A stretch of DNA of 64,000 nucleotides from Planctomycetales bacterium ZRK34 (GCA_014873095.1 CP050848.1:4337850-4401849); one strand, 5' to 3'. Shown: positions 52,310 to 60,906, counted from the stretch's first letter. Notes: generated by a model from the letters alone, not told the origin. Numbers and translations are program-made.

Positions 52310-52648
52310 ATGAGCATTGTCTGGATGTCTTCCATGCGCGATACGCCGACCCCGCCCCGCAGCGGCGCCTCCGCCAGCGAAACCAGCAACGTGCGCCACC
52401 TGCAACAGCAGGTCGACCGACTGGAGATGATCTGCGAAGCGATGTGGAGCCTGCTGCGCGACAAGGTGGGCGAGTCCGACGAAGCGCTGATGGCCAAGGT
52501 GCTCGAGCTGGACCTGTCCGACGGTCAGGCCGACGGCAAGGTGGCGCGAGGTCCCCAGAAGTGCCCCAACTGCAACCGCCCCAACTCCCGCCGTCACGAG
52601 TTCTGCATCTACTGCGGTCAGCCGATTCGCAAGTCGGCTTTCGGGTGA
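52310..52648 (+). CDS. small coiled-coil zinc-ribbon protein
   Basis: 112 residues. After a Pro/Ser-rich start (about 1-27) comes a short coiled coil (NVRHLQQQVDRLEMICEAMW, 28-47). The C-terminus is a zinc ribbon: KCPNCNRPNSRRHEFCIYCG, two CxxC pairs. There is no membrane helix. A GGAG sequence (CAACAGGAGCCCGAG) before the ATG is a good ribosome binding site. Zinc-ribbon plus coiled-coil proteins of this size often act as adaptors or nucleic-acid binders; this one is not recognised further. It faces a 1.3-kb gene-free region. Confidence 0.75.
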   Translation: MSIVWMSSMRDTPTPPRSGASASETSNVRHLQQQVDRLEMICEAMWSLLRDKVGESDEALMAKVLELDLSDGQADGKVARGPQKCPNCNRPNSRRHEFCIYCGQPIRKSAFG

Positions 52649-52760
52649 ACCGGCGCCGGTCGTCAGATCTGTCGGAGTCAAAGAGTTGACAGGATTCACA
52701 GGATGAAGGCCTGATACCCAACACGGAAAAGATTCGGGCGTCGGAACGTGATCGACTGCG

Positions 52761-52835
52761 AACCTGTGGCACAGCCGCCCCCGGCTGTGCGGACGATATT
52801 GTCAGCGCAACCGGAGGGCGGTGATATCACAGGTT
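52761..52835. repeat. family B repeat, right arm decayed
   Basis: The left arm (52766-52790) is intact. The right arm (52804-52835) has many mismatches but keeps the outer AACCTGTG/CACAGGTT pairing. Confidence 0.7.
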
Positions 52836-53019
52836 CCGCCCCAAATCTTGTGTGCCCGCGCCGCCCGATCGCAAGGGTTCTGCAGTTGTATGTTGCACCC
52901 TCGAAGCGAGCCGCCCGTGAACACGATCATCGCCGCATAACATGACGTGTACACGTACACACACTTCACACACATGCACGCACACACATGCCGAGCCACG
53001 CTCGCCGAACGTCGAACGC

Positions 53020-53100
53020 TGAACCGCACCCACCACCCGCCGAACGCCGAACGCCGAACGCCGAACGCTGAATCACGCCCACCGCCCACCGCACGCCGCC
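53020..53100. repeat. tandem 7-base repeats (CGAACGC)
   Basis: CGAACGCCGAACGCCGAACG and neighbours form at least five near-perfect 7-base units, then CACCGCCCACCG units. Low-complexity and C-rich. Confidence 0.75.
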
Positions 53101-53168
53101 AAACGCCCGCCCACACTCTGTCGTCTCTTCTGAAATTTTCTTGTCGTGTCTCAAAAACAGGGTGTCCC

Positions 53169-53228
53169 CACAAAGATCAAATATATGATATATGAAAAAT
53201 ATTATATATCATATATTTGATCTTTGTG
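53169..53228. repeat. AT-rich inverted repeat, family G (copy 1)
   Basis: Arms 53170-53193 and 53204-53227 are perfect 24-base inverses with the core AAAGATCAAATATATGATAT, and one more C-G pair extends them. The loop is 10 bases (GAAAAATATT). The same arm core and the same loop length recur at 60988-61045, with compensating changes in the outer pairs. Confidence 0.95.
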
Positions 53229-53699
53229 ATGCCGGGATAAAGGGGCGAGTCGATTGGGTGGGTTACGCGTGTTCAGACAACGCGGGATCATGTATGGCGG
53301 ATCGGCACAGCGGATCGTACATCGGGTCGCACATCGCACATCGCACAGCGGATCGGCACAGCGGTTCGCCCAGCGGGGGCAGGGCGGGGCCTGGGGTGCA
53401 AAATGCGTGGGTATCGGATTGCGGTTGGTTGAAGGGATCGGGCATATCCGTGGGGGGCATATCCAGGGGCGCGTCGCGAGGGTGTGTTTGCGTGTGCACA
53501 TCCGGGGACGCCGTCTGGGCGTGTCCGGTGGCGCACTCGAAGGGGGGGCGGAGGCGCGAGACCACCGGTCTGGTCGAGGGGAGGGGGTGAGCGTGCGACG
53601 GTGGGGTGATCGTGCGACGGGGTGTGGCGCGGTTGTTATCCGACTGGCACTATGACTTGTCGCAGAAAGCGATGCTGTCCCTCTCCCCAAAGCGATAGA

Positions 53700-53732
53700 A
53701 TAGATTAGTATTTAGCCTAAATACTAATCTAT
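53700..53732. repeat. 33-base AT-rich palindrome
   Basis: ATAGATTAGTATTTAG (53700-53715) and CTAAATACTAATCTAT (53717-53732) are perfect inverses around a single C. Size and symmetry suit a dimeric regulator's operator or a cruciform. No gene with a matching promoter is evident next to it. Confidence 0.8.
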
Positions 53733-53943
53733 ATAAGCAGTATAAAGTTCTGTTTATCCATGCAATGTGTCAATTGTGGCGCTCGGAATTGTGGCTGGTA
53801 GGCGATGGTTCAGAGCGATCGCGACACCCTGGGCAAACAAGTAGGCGCAGCGAAAACAACGTGTGGGCGGTATTTCATGGTTATCAATGAAGCGGGAGGG
53901 GCTGGTTGTTCTTGCGGTGATTCTGGGGGGTGGATTCGTCTTG

Positions 53944-56085
53944 TCAGCCGACGTCGCCGAGGTCGATCGCGTGGCCGTACTGTTTGATCAGGCGTTTGCG
54001 GAGCAGGTCGCGGGAGGGATCGGTCAACTTCGGGTCGGCTTCGACGATGGACTCGGCATCGCGGCGGGCCAGGCGGAGCAGGTCCATGTGTTGCGAGAGG
54101 TCGGCGACCTGCAGCGGGGGCAGGCCCGACTGGCGCGTGCCGAAGAACTCGCCCATGCCGCGGATCTGAAGGTCCGACTCGGCGATTTCAAAACCGTTGA
54201 TGGTTTTTGCGATCGCGTTCATGCGCTCGGAGGCATCGTCGGTGGTTGGGTCGGCGACAAACACGCACAAGCTCTTGCGGCTGCCGCGACCCACACGGCC
54301 GCGCAGCTGATGCAGCTGTGCCAGCCCGAATCGCTCGGCATGTTCAACGACCATCAGCGATGCGTTCGGCACATCGACGCCCACCTCGATCACCGTCGTC
54401 GCCACCAGCACGTCGATCTCGCCTTTGCGGAAGCGGTGCATGATGCGTTCGCGGGTCAGGCGTTTGAGCTGGCCGTGCACGGTCGCCACACGGTGATCGG
54501 CGAAGTAGGTCTGTTCGAGTTCTTTGGCATGGGTGCGCACGGCCTTGAGGCCTGATTCACCTTCGTCGATGGCCGGCAGCACGATGTAGGCCTGTTCGCC
54601 GCCGGCGACGCGCTCGGCCAGATAGCGGTAGACCTCGTCGGCTTTTTCCGAAGGCACGACGCGCGTGGCGATGGGCTGGCGACCGGGCGGGAGCTTGGTG
54701 ATCGTCGAGGTGTCCAGGTCGCCGAAGATAGTCAGACTCAGCGTGCGCGGGATGGGCGTGGCGGTCATGACCAGCGTGTGTGGGGCCATGTTGTCGCCGC
54801 CGGCCTTGGAGCGGATCGAGGCACGCTGCACGACGCCGAAGCGGTGCTGCTCGTCGGTGATGACCACGGCCAGATCGGCAAACTGCACCGACTCCGACAG
54901 CAGCGCCTGCGTGCCCACGACCAGGTCGACGTCGCCCTGGTCGATCGCGTGCAGCAGGTTGGCCCGCTCGGCCTTGGTCTGTGAGCCGGTCAGCAGGGCC
55001 ATCTTGACCGTCGACCCATCGAGCATCTGCGCGATCGAAAGATAATGCTGCTCGGCGAGCAGTTCCGTCGGAGCCATCAGCGCCGCCTGCTTGTTCGAAG
55101 CGACAGCCATCAACATGGCGTACAGCGCCACGACGGTTTTACCCGAGCCGACGTCGCCCTGCAGCAGGCGGTTCATCGGGCGGCCTTTCTGCAGATCGGC
55201 CACGATTTCGCTGACGACCTTGTCCTGCTCGAGGGTCAACGCGAATGGAAAACGCTGGCGGATATGTCCGTCGATCGCCTCGGAAAATCGCAGGGCGGGG
55301 GCGACGAGCTGCGTCTGTGTGTACTTGCGTTTGATGGCGAATCCGAGCTGGAGCAACAGCAGTTCGTCGTAGGCGAGGCGACGGCGCGCCGCGGCGACTT
55401 CATCCTCGTCGGCTGGTGCGTGAATCATGCGGTAGGCTTCACGCAGCTCGGGCAAGCCGCGCGGCTGGCGGTAGTCGGCGTCGAAGTGATCGTCGATCTG
55501 CGGCAGGGCCTCGGGCAGCAGGCCGGTGATGACACGCTCGATCTGATCGCTGCGGAGATCGTCGGTGGCGGGGTAGACCGGGCGGAAGCGATCATCGGTG
55601 TTGGCGGGCGCGTCGTCGGTTTCGTCGAGCACCTGCAGCTTGGGGTTGACCATCTGTCGCTGATCGTTGTAGAGCACGACCTTGCCGGTGACGAGGATCG
55701 ACAGGCCCGGGTGAATGCGGTCCACGAGATAGCGGGCGTTGAAGAAGACCAGTTCGAGGACACCGGTCGCATCTTCGATCGCCATCATGAAGCGACCGCC
55801 GCCACGACCGCCCCGGCCCCGGCCGAACCCGCGCCCCGGCACCCATCGACAATGCATCACGGTGCCGCGTGCGGTGCCCATCGAGCCGATGGCGAGTTGA
55901 CCGATCGGCGACTGGCCCGCGTAAAACTCGTAACGGTGGGGCAGGTGTTTGATCAGGTCGGCGATGTTGCCGACGCCGAGGCGTGCAAACAGCTCGGCAC
56001 GGCGCGGCCCGACGCCGGGGGCGTACTGGATCGGCGTGGTCAGCGACAGGGCGGGAGCATCAGATGGCGGGTGTTCAGTATTCAT
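53944..56085 (-). CDS. recG: ATP-dependent DNA helicase RecG
   Basis: Branch-migration helicase that remodels stalled forks. 713 residues. The N-terminal wedge (OB) domain includes YAPGVGPRRAELFARLGV and, unusually, an Arg-Gly-rich insert at about 84-98 (GRGFGRGRGGRGGGRF). Helicase motifs are intact: RLLQGDVGSGKTVVALYAML (Walker A), APTELLAEQHY, VVITDEQHRFGVVQR (DEQH box), MTATPIPRTL, VLVATTVIEVGVDVPNASLM, and HQLRGRVGRGSRKSLC. The C-terminal DLQIRGMGEFFGTRQSGLP is a typical RecG end. It starts 86 bases from the divergent alkaline phosphatase gene. Confidence 0.97.
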   Translation of the reverse strand: MNTEHPPSDAPALSLTTPIQYAPGVGPRRAELFARLGVGNIADLIKHLPHRYEFYAGQSPIGQLAIGSMGTARGTVMHCRWVPGRGFGRGRGGRGGGRFMMAIEDATGVLELVFFNARYLVDRIHPGLSILVTGKVVLYNDQRQMVNPKLQVLDETDDAPANTDDRFRPVYPATDDLRSDQIERVITGLLPEALPQIDDHFDADYRQPRGLPELREAYRMIHAPADEDEVAAARRRLAYDELLLLQLGFAIKRKYTQTQLVAPALRFSEAIDGHIRQRFPFALTLEQDKVVSEIVADLQKGRPMNRLLQGDVGSGKTVVALYAMLMAVASNKQAALMAPTELLAEQHYLSIAQMLDGSTVKMALLTGSQTKAERANLLHAIDQGDVDLVVGTQALLSESVQFADLAVVITDEQHRFGVVQRASIRSKAGGDNMAPHTLVMTATPIPRTLSLTIFGDLDTSTITKLPPGRQPIATRVVPSEKADEVYRYLAERVAGGEQAYIVLPAIDEGESGLKAVRTHAKELEQTYFADHRVATVHGQLKRLTRERIMHRFRKGEIDVLVATTVIEVGVDVPNASLMVVEHAERFGLAQLHQLRGRVGRGSRKSLCVFVADPTTDDASERMNAIAKTINGFEIAESDLQIRGMGEFFGTRQSGLPPLQVADLSQHMDLLRLARRDAESIVEADPKLTDPSRDLLRKRLIKQYGHAIDLGDVG

Positions 56086-56171
56086 GAGCGGTCGAATTCA
56101 AGGCCGTCGAAGACGTATCATAAGGGACCCGCCCCGATGATGGGAATCACGACGCTTTACGGAGTTTTTAC

Positions 56172-57305
56172 ATGAAATGCTGTCAATCCGTGCTTGTCGG
56201 GCTGCTGGTCTGCGTTTCGACCGCCATGGCCGAGCCCCGGGCCGCTAATGTCATCCTCTTCATCGGTGACGGCATGGGCCCCGAGCAGGTGCGCGCCGCA
56301 TCGTACTACGCCACCGGCCGCGCCGACGGCCTGGTCATGCACAACCTGCCGCACCACGGGTTGATGACCACCCACTCGGCGAACAACTCCACCACCGACT
56401 CAGCCGCTTCCGCCACCGCCTTCGCCACCGGCGTCAAAGTCAACAACCATGTCATCAGCGTCCAGCGCCCCGGCGATGGTCACGACCTGCCCACCATCCT
56501 CGAACATTTCAACAAACGCGGCGCCCTGACCGGCCTGGTCACCACCGACTCGCTGCTCGGCGCCACGCCCGCCGGGTTCAGCGCCCACCAGGAACATCGC
56601 AAGCTGGCCCCCGCCATCGCTGACGACATCCTCCGCAAAACGCAACCCAACGTGATCTTCGGCGGCGGCGGTCCCGGTCTCGACGCCGAATCCGCCGCAA
56701 GCGCCGGCTACACCGTCGCCACCACGCGCGAGCAGTTGATCAACCTTTTCAAAACCGACGATCAAACCCCGCACCTGGCCGGCATCTTCGGGGGCGGCCG
56801 TTTTGACTACTACCATCGCAAGCCGCAGCAGTACGTCTCGAATTACCCCCGGCTGTATGAGATGACCGCCCAGGCGCTGGCGGTGCTTTCGCGTTCAGAA
56901 AAAGGCTTCTTCCTCATGGTCGAAAGCGCCCTGATCGACAAGTCCGGCCATTCGCAGCGCCTGGATGACGATGCCGTGCGCACGCGATGCAACATCACCG
57001 AAACCCTCGAACTCGACAAGGCGGTTCACGTGGCGGTGGATTTCGCACGGGTTCATCCCGACACGCTGATCATCGTCACCGCCGATCACGAATGCGGCGA
57101 TCTGCACATCGTGCAAACCGGAGACGCCGGCCAGTGGCCCACCGTCCGCTGGGGCCGCAAGGATCACACCGGCATCCCCGTGCCGATCTTCGCGACCGGC
57201 CCCGGGGCCGAGCGCTGCTCGCCGAAGACCGACAACGCCGAAGTGTTCAACATCATGGCCGAGTCCGCCGGGCTCGACATCGCCGAACCGGCCGCAGCCA
57301 ACTGA
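56172..57305 (+). CDS. alkaline phosphatase
   Basis: Secreted phosphomonoesterase of the classic alkaline phosphatase superfamily. 377 residues with signal peptide (MKCCQSVLVGLLVCVSTAMA). Motifs: NVILFIGDGMGPEQVRAA (first metal Asp), NNSTTDSAASATAFATGVKV with the nucleophile serine, GFFLMVESALIDKSGHSQRL (Glu, Asp and His ligands), and LIIVTADHECGDLHI. It is shorter than E. coli PhoA (471). No Pho box was recognised in the 86 bases before it. The periplasm or exterior is the likely site. Confidence 0.94.
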   Translation: MKCCQSVLVGLLVCVSTAMAEPRAANVILFIGDGMGPEQVRAASYYATGRADGLVMHNLPHHGLMTTHSANNSTTDSAASATAFATGVKVNNHVISVQRPGDGHDLPTILEHFNKRGALTGLVTTDSLLGATPAGFSAHQEHRKLAPAIADDILRKTQPNVIFGGGGPGLDAESAASAGYTVATTREQLINLFKTDDQTPHLAGIFGGGRFDYYHRKPQQYVSNYPRLYEMTAQALAVLSRSEKGFFLMVESALIDKSGHSQRLDDDAVRTRCNITETLELDKAVHVAVDFARVHPDTLIIVTADHECGDLHIVQTGDAGQWPTVRWGRKDHTGIPVPIFATGPGAERCSPKTDNAEVFNIMAESAGLDIAEPAAAN

Positions 57306-57323
57306 TCAGATTTTCAGAGTAGA

Positions 57324-57809
57324 TTACGGCCGCCGCCAGTCGTTGCGCAGGCGGACGGTCAGCTTGTGAATCTTGCCGTCTTTGAGCATGTCGCCCAGCA
57401 CCAGCGCCTGGTCGGCGTCCGGCGCGAGGAATCGCGCCACCGGGTAAATCTCGCCGTACTGGTTGACGAAGCTTTTGAGGCTGATCGGTTGGTTGTGGCC
57501 GATCGCGATGTGGTCGATGTGGGCGCCGTACTGCTGGTTGAGCCAGATTTCGACGTCGCGGTATTCGTTGATGGTGCGGTTGTCGAAGCGGATGGCGTTG
57601 CCGACGCGGACGATCTCCACGTCCAGCGGCTCGGCGGTCTCGGCCTCGGCAGGGTAATACTGCGGAGCCAGGCCGGTGGCGGTGTCGGCGGCGGTTTCGG
57701 GCTCAATGGTCTTGCCTTCAGTCGTCAGCACGGGCAGCTTCAACTCGTCGACATACTGGCAGCCGGTAAGCAGCAGGGCGGGCACAATCAACAGGGCGAA
57801 TCGTTTCAT
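57324..57809 (-). CDS. small lipoprotein (YcfL/DUF1425-like)
   Basis: 161 residues with a lipoprotein signal (MKRFALLIVPALLLTGCQYV, Cys near 17). A spacer of about 45 acidic residues precedes a beta-sandwich domain (VEIVRVGNAIRFDNRTINEY, DVEIWLNQQYG, LKSFVNQYGEIYPVARFLAP) similar in outline to YcfL/LpoB-associated DUF1425 lipoproteins; this match is moderate. It converges with the alkaline phosphatase gene (18 bases) and is divergent from dus. The cell-envelope role is not known. Confidence 0.65.
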   Translation of the reverse strand: MKRFALLIVPALLLTGCQYVDELKLPVLTTEGKTIEPETAADTATGLAPQYYPAEAETAEPLDVEIVRVGNAIRFDNRTINEYRDVEIWLNQQYGAHIDHIAIGHNQPISLKSFVNQYGEIYPVARFLAPDADQALVLGDMLKDGKIHKLTVRLRNDWRRP

Positions 57810-57825
57810 AGAGAATAGTTCCAGA

Positions 57826-57906
57826 GTTCGAAGTTTAAAGTTTAAAGTTCAACGACAAAGCGGGCGGCTTCGGGGGCTTTGAACTTTAAACTCAGAACTT
57901 TGAACC
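57826..57906. repeat. palindromic repeat, 'TTTAAAGTTCAA' type (family H)
   Basis: GTTTAAAGTTCAA (57840-57852) and TTGAACTTTAAAC (57879-57891) are perfect inverses. The outer GTTCGAAGTT (57826-57835) and AACTTTGAAC (57897-57906) match at 9 of 10. The element fills the leader between the divergent lipoprotein and dus genes. Confidence 0.8.
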
Positions 57907-57925
57907 GCTTTCGTACCGCCATATC

Positions 57926-58948
57926 ATGCAGGCAATGATCGCATCAGGCAAGGGACCATTTGACTGGGTGGCGGGCAGCCCGTTTTTTCAGGCAGGGCTG
58001 GCTGGTTACTCCGACGCGGCGATGCGCCTGGTGGCGCGGCGTCACGGGTGTGGGTACTGCATCACCGAGGCCATGCTCGATCATTTTCTCATCCACGGCG
58101 GCAAGGGCCTCAAGGCTGCCGAGCTTTGCGATGCCGATCATCCGATCGCCGGGCAACTCATGGGATCGCACCCCGAGGAGATTGCAGCCGGGTCGAAAAT
58201 CCTCGTCGAGCTTGACTACGACGTGGTCGACATCAACCTCGCCTGCCCCGTGAAAAAGATCAAGAAAAAGTGCCGCGGCGGCCACCTGCTCAGCGCCCCC
58301 GAGGAGGCAATCGCCATCCTCGATGCGGTCGCCCAGGCGGTCGGCTCCGATGTGCCGATGACCGTCAAGCTCCGCCGGGGCTATGACGACAGCCCCGAAA
58401 TGGCGGACAACTTCTACCGCATTCTCGACGCGGCGATTGGGCTTGGCTACAAGGGCGTGACCGTGCATGGCCGCACCGTGCAGCAGAAATACATCGGGCC
58501 TTCGAAGTGGCCGTTTCTGACGGAACTGACCAAGCGATACGCGGACGCCATGGCCGGCGGATTCCACATCTTCGGCTCCGGCGACATCTTCAGCCCGCAG
58601 GCGATCTTCGACATGCTCGGTCAGACCGGCGTGCAGGCGGTCAGCGTCGCCCGCGGCTGCATCGGCAATCCGTGGATCTTCCAACAGGCGCATCAGATCA
58701 TCCAGGGCCAGGCCCCGACGCCCCCGACGATCGCCGAGCAACGCGACGTGCTGCTGGAACACTTCGAATTGTCCGTCGCCTTGCACGGGGAGAAACAGGC
58801 CGGCCGCATGATGCGCAAGTTCGGCATCAAGTTCTCACAGCACCACCCCAGCGGCGAAGCGGTCAAGGATGCTTTCATCCGCGTGAAAAATCTCGCCGAC
58901 TGGCGCGCGGTGCTTGATGAGCACTACGGCGAGCCGGCGATGCTGTAG
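57926..58948 (+). CDS. dus: tRNA-dihydrouridine synthase
   Basis: FMN-dependent enzyme reducing uridine to dihydrouridine in the tRNA D-loop. 340 residues. Features: SPFFQAGLAGYSDAAMRLVA (substrate/FMN start), YDVVDINLACPVKKIKKKCR with the catalytic cysteine region, PMTVKLRRGYDD, GYKGVTVHGRTVQQKY (the 'HxR' block), FGSGDIFSPQA, and VSVARGCIGNPWIF. The specific subtype (DusA/B/C) is not assigned. The stop codon TAG (58946-58948) lies in the left arm of a palindromic repeat shared with the convergent YihY gene. Confidence 0.94.
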   Translation: MQAMIASGKGPFDWVAGSPFFQAGLAGYSDAAMRLVARRHGCGYCITEAMLDHFLIHGGKGLKAAELCDADHPIAGQLMGSHPEEIAAGSKILVELDYDVVDINLACPVKKIKKKCRGGHLLSAPEEAIAILDAVAQAVGSDVPMTVKLRRGYDDSPEMADNFYRILDAAIGLGYKGVTVHGRTVQQKYIGPSKWPFLTELTKRYADAMAGGFHIFGSGDIFSPQAIFDMLGQTGVQAVSVARGCIGNPWIFQQAHQIIQGQAPTPPTIAEQRDVLLEHFELSVALHGEKQAGRMMRKFGIKFSQHHPSGEAVKDAFIRVKNLADWRAVLDEHYGEPAML

Positions 58949-59011
58949 GGCGGGTGACCCGCGTCTGATGATTCGAATCCCAGTGCGGTGCGGGCCGATG
59001 GCACGCCCTAC
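58945..59011. repeat. palindromic repeat between dus and yihY-like gene (family I)
   Basis: GTAGGGCG (58945-58952) and CGCCCTAC (59004-59011) are inverses, with GGGTGACCC and more partial pairing inside. Both convergent genes use a TAG from its arms as stop codon. It probably ends transcription on both strands. Confidence 0.75.
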
Positions 59012-60483
59012 GAATTAGCGCTTTCGGCGTCTTCGTTGACCAGGTCGGCCAGGGTTTTGGAGCGGGCCATTTCAAGTTCCGCTTCGCGGAGTTGACCGAC
59101 GACATTCCATGCGGCGTGATGGCCCTGGGGGCGATTGATCTCGGGAAAGATCGTGTGGGCGGAGTCGATCACATCGGCCAGACGCACGCGCTCCGCCGGG
59201 CGGGCCAGGCTGAATCGGATGGTGTCGTCGCGGGCGCCGACGGTGTGGATGATGCCGGCCCGCTCCAGCGCGCTGAGCATGCGACGCAGGGCGCGACCGG
59301 GCAGACTCGTCGCCTTCTGCAATTCATCGACCGTGCACGATCCGCCACGCACAAACGCTTCAGCGATCAGCGAGGCCAGCGGAACCATCCACGTGGGATC
59401 GATGATCTGCTCCTGCTCCTGATTGCGCTGGCGTTTGAACTTGCGGCCCTTCATCGCGCCCAGCGTGTACGTGAGTTCCAATCCGAACAGCACGATCAGC
59501 CACGTCAGCCAGACGAACATCAGAAACAGCGGCAGCAGGGCCAACGCACCGTACAGCGAAGCGATCGCCGCATGCCCGACATACCAGCGGAAGCCCTCGC
59601 GCACCAGCAACAGCCCGATCGAGGCGACGATACTGCCGATGGCCGCGCCGTGTTTGGACACGCTCGTGTTCGGCATCAGCAGATACATCAGGTACAGCAC
59701 GAGCCACATCGTCACCAGCGGCGCCAGCACAACCGCCGGGCCGACCGCCCAGTTCACCCACGACCCGCTGGTGCTCAGCAGGTTGATGAATTCGCTTTGC
59801 AGATACTGCCCGGCCAGCAGAACGAGCGGGCCGAGCACGAGCGTGGTGAAGTACAACGGAAAGCGCACGTGCAGTGATCGCCCGTAGGCGACGCCGAAGA
59901 TGGAGTTGAAGCTTTTTTCAATTGTGCCGAGCAGACCGGTTGCACCGTATAAAAACACGAGTACGCCGACCACGCCGATGGATGCGAAGTTGATCTGCTC
60001 CAGTGAATTGATCACGGAGGAGAAGGTTTCGTCCAGCTTGCCGCGCACCGTCTGAAATTCGGATCGTTTCTCGATGCTCGCGGCGATCGCTTCGGGGTCA
60101 TCGGCCTGCGGGGAGGGCTCGACAGGCACGGCGATCGGTTCGCCGGCTTCATTTTTTGGCATCTGGTCCTGGCCCTGCAGGGCGTTGACGACCCAGGTGA
60201 TCGCCTGTTCCTTGAAGTGTTCGCGATCCTGCTCGCTGACAAAAGCCTTCAGCGACACGAGAATCAGCACCATCGTCGGCAGCATCGAAAACAGCGTGTG
60301 ATACGTCAGCGCCGCGGCCATCTGGCCGGCCTTGTCGTGTCGCAACTCGCCGGCGCAGTGGCGGCCCAGCTCGACGGAATATTTCAGCGCACGCTGGCCT
60401 CGGCCCAGCTCGCCCGCGGGACTCGTCAACGCCCGGCGCAGCCACGTCGGGATCGGCAGTTTGTTCAGCGTCTTGTCAAACAT
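59008..60483 (-). CDS. YihY/BrkB family membrane protein with C-terminal winged helix
   Basis: 491 residues. Membrane part: AGQMAAALTYHTLFSMLPTM begins the family, then SIGVVGVLVFLYGATGLLGT, FNSIFGVAYGRSLHVRFPLY, MYLLMPNTSVSKHGAAIGSI, and LYGALALLPLFLMFVWLTWL, about six helices. A large charged loop (about 100-165) is inserted after helix 1, which is longer than usual. The C-terminus (about 375-460) looks like a winged helix (EAFVRGGSCTVDELQKATSL, then MLSALERAGIIHTVG), a known extension in some members. Function of the family is uncertain. The TAG stop is inside a repeat. Confidence 0.86.
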   Translation of the reverse strand: MFDKTLNKLPIPTWLRRALTSPAGELGRGQRALKYSVELGRHCAGELRHDKAGQMAAALTYHTLFSMLPTMVLILVSLKAFVSEQDREHFKEQAITWVVNALQGQDQMPKNEAGEPIAVPVEPSPQADDPEAIAASIEKRSEFQTVRGKLDETFSSVINSLEQINFASIGVVGVLVFLYGATGLLGTIEKSFNSIFGVAYGRSLHVRFPLYFTTLVLGPLVLLAGQYLQSEFINLLSTSGSWVNWAVGPAVVLAPLVTMWLVLYLMYLLMPNTSVSKHGAAIGSIVASIGLLLVREGFRWYVGHAAIASLYGALALLPLFLMFVWLTWLIVLFGLELTYTLGAMKGRKFKRQRNQEQEQIIDPTWMVPLASLIAEAFVRGGSCTVDELQKATSLPGRALRRMLSALERAGIIHTVGARDDTIRFSLARPAERVRLADVIDSAHTIFPEINRPQGHHAAWNVVGQLREAELEMARSKTLADLVNEDAESANS

Positions 60484-60598
60484 ACCTTGAGTATTCTACG
60501 CGATCGGCTGTTTTGACACGCGAAAAAACCTGTAATTCAAACACTTCGCATTATCGGGCTTCAGGCTATCAGTCCCCGTGATGATCGATCGGTCGATT

Positions 60599-60623
60599 GT
60601 GGCACAGCCGCCCCCGGCTGTGC
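60599..60623. repeat. family B palindrome, left-arm form
   Basis: GTGGCACAGCC...GGCTGTGC is intact. The expected right arm nearby is decayed (GTCAGCCCCGCCGCGGA). An intact right-arm form lies 740 bases away at 61367-61391. Confidence 0.75.
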
Positions 60624-60776
60624 GGGCGACAGGGTCAGCCCCGCCGCGGACGTCAGGTTAAAGAATGCGGTCCAAACCATGCGGCCCGTATAACAACCTC
60701 AATGCCCGCCGAACAACATGACGCAATCACGTCGGGCCATGCCCGCAGCGTACTGCGCACGTGCCATCCCCGGCCC

Positions 60777-60906
60777 GCAACAGCCCGTAGGCGCTTGGCC
60801 GCTTGCCCACAACCAACCGAACGCGCCTCCCGGTCATCCCGCCAAGGTCGCAACAGCCCGTACAGACCGCCACCCCGCCGTCTCGCAAAGGCCGCAACAG
60901 CCTGTA
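60777..60906. repeat. imperfect direct repeats (GCAACAGCCCGTA)
   Basis: GCAACAGCC(C/T)GTA occurs at 60777, 60850 and 60894. The last two belong to a 44-base tandem unit that also repeats GCCGTCTCGCA. Confidence 0.75.

Larger units (their letters stand above)
52649..53943. other. 1.3-kb gene-free region with skew switch and palindromes
   Basis: No credible gene. In order: a decayed family B repeat (52761-52835), CA-rich and tandem CGAACGC stretches (52950-53100), the AT-rich 24-bp inverted repeat (53170-53227), a G-rich stretch with GATCGGCACAGCG-type repeats (53285-53370), and a 33-base AT palindrome (53700-53732). The plus strand is C-rich left of the inverted repeat (30 C and 14 G in 53041-53100 by hand count). 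It is G-rich right of it (30 G and 15 C in 53521-53580). Confidence 0.7.

Noticed and set aside
53192..53655. Overlapping open frames after the first AT palindrome
   Set aside because: They are in repetitive G-rich DNA in several frames at once, start within the palindrome, and show no protein-like pattern.
53887..54555. A signal-peptide-like start (MKREGLVVLAVILGGGFVLS) on the plus strand
   Set aside because: After about 25 codons the frame continues antisense through recG. The hydrophobic start is probably coincidental.
58968..58985. tRNA T-loop-like ATTCGAATCC
   Set aside because: No cloverleaf could be drawn around it; it lies inside the palindromic repeat between dus and the YihY gene.
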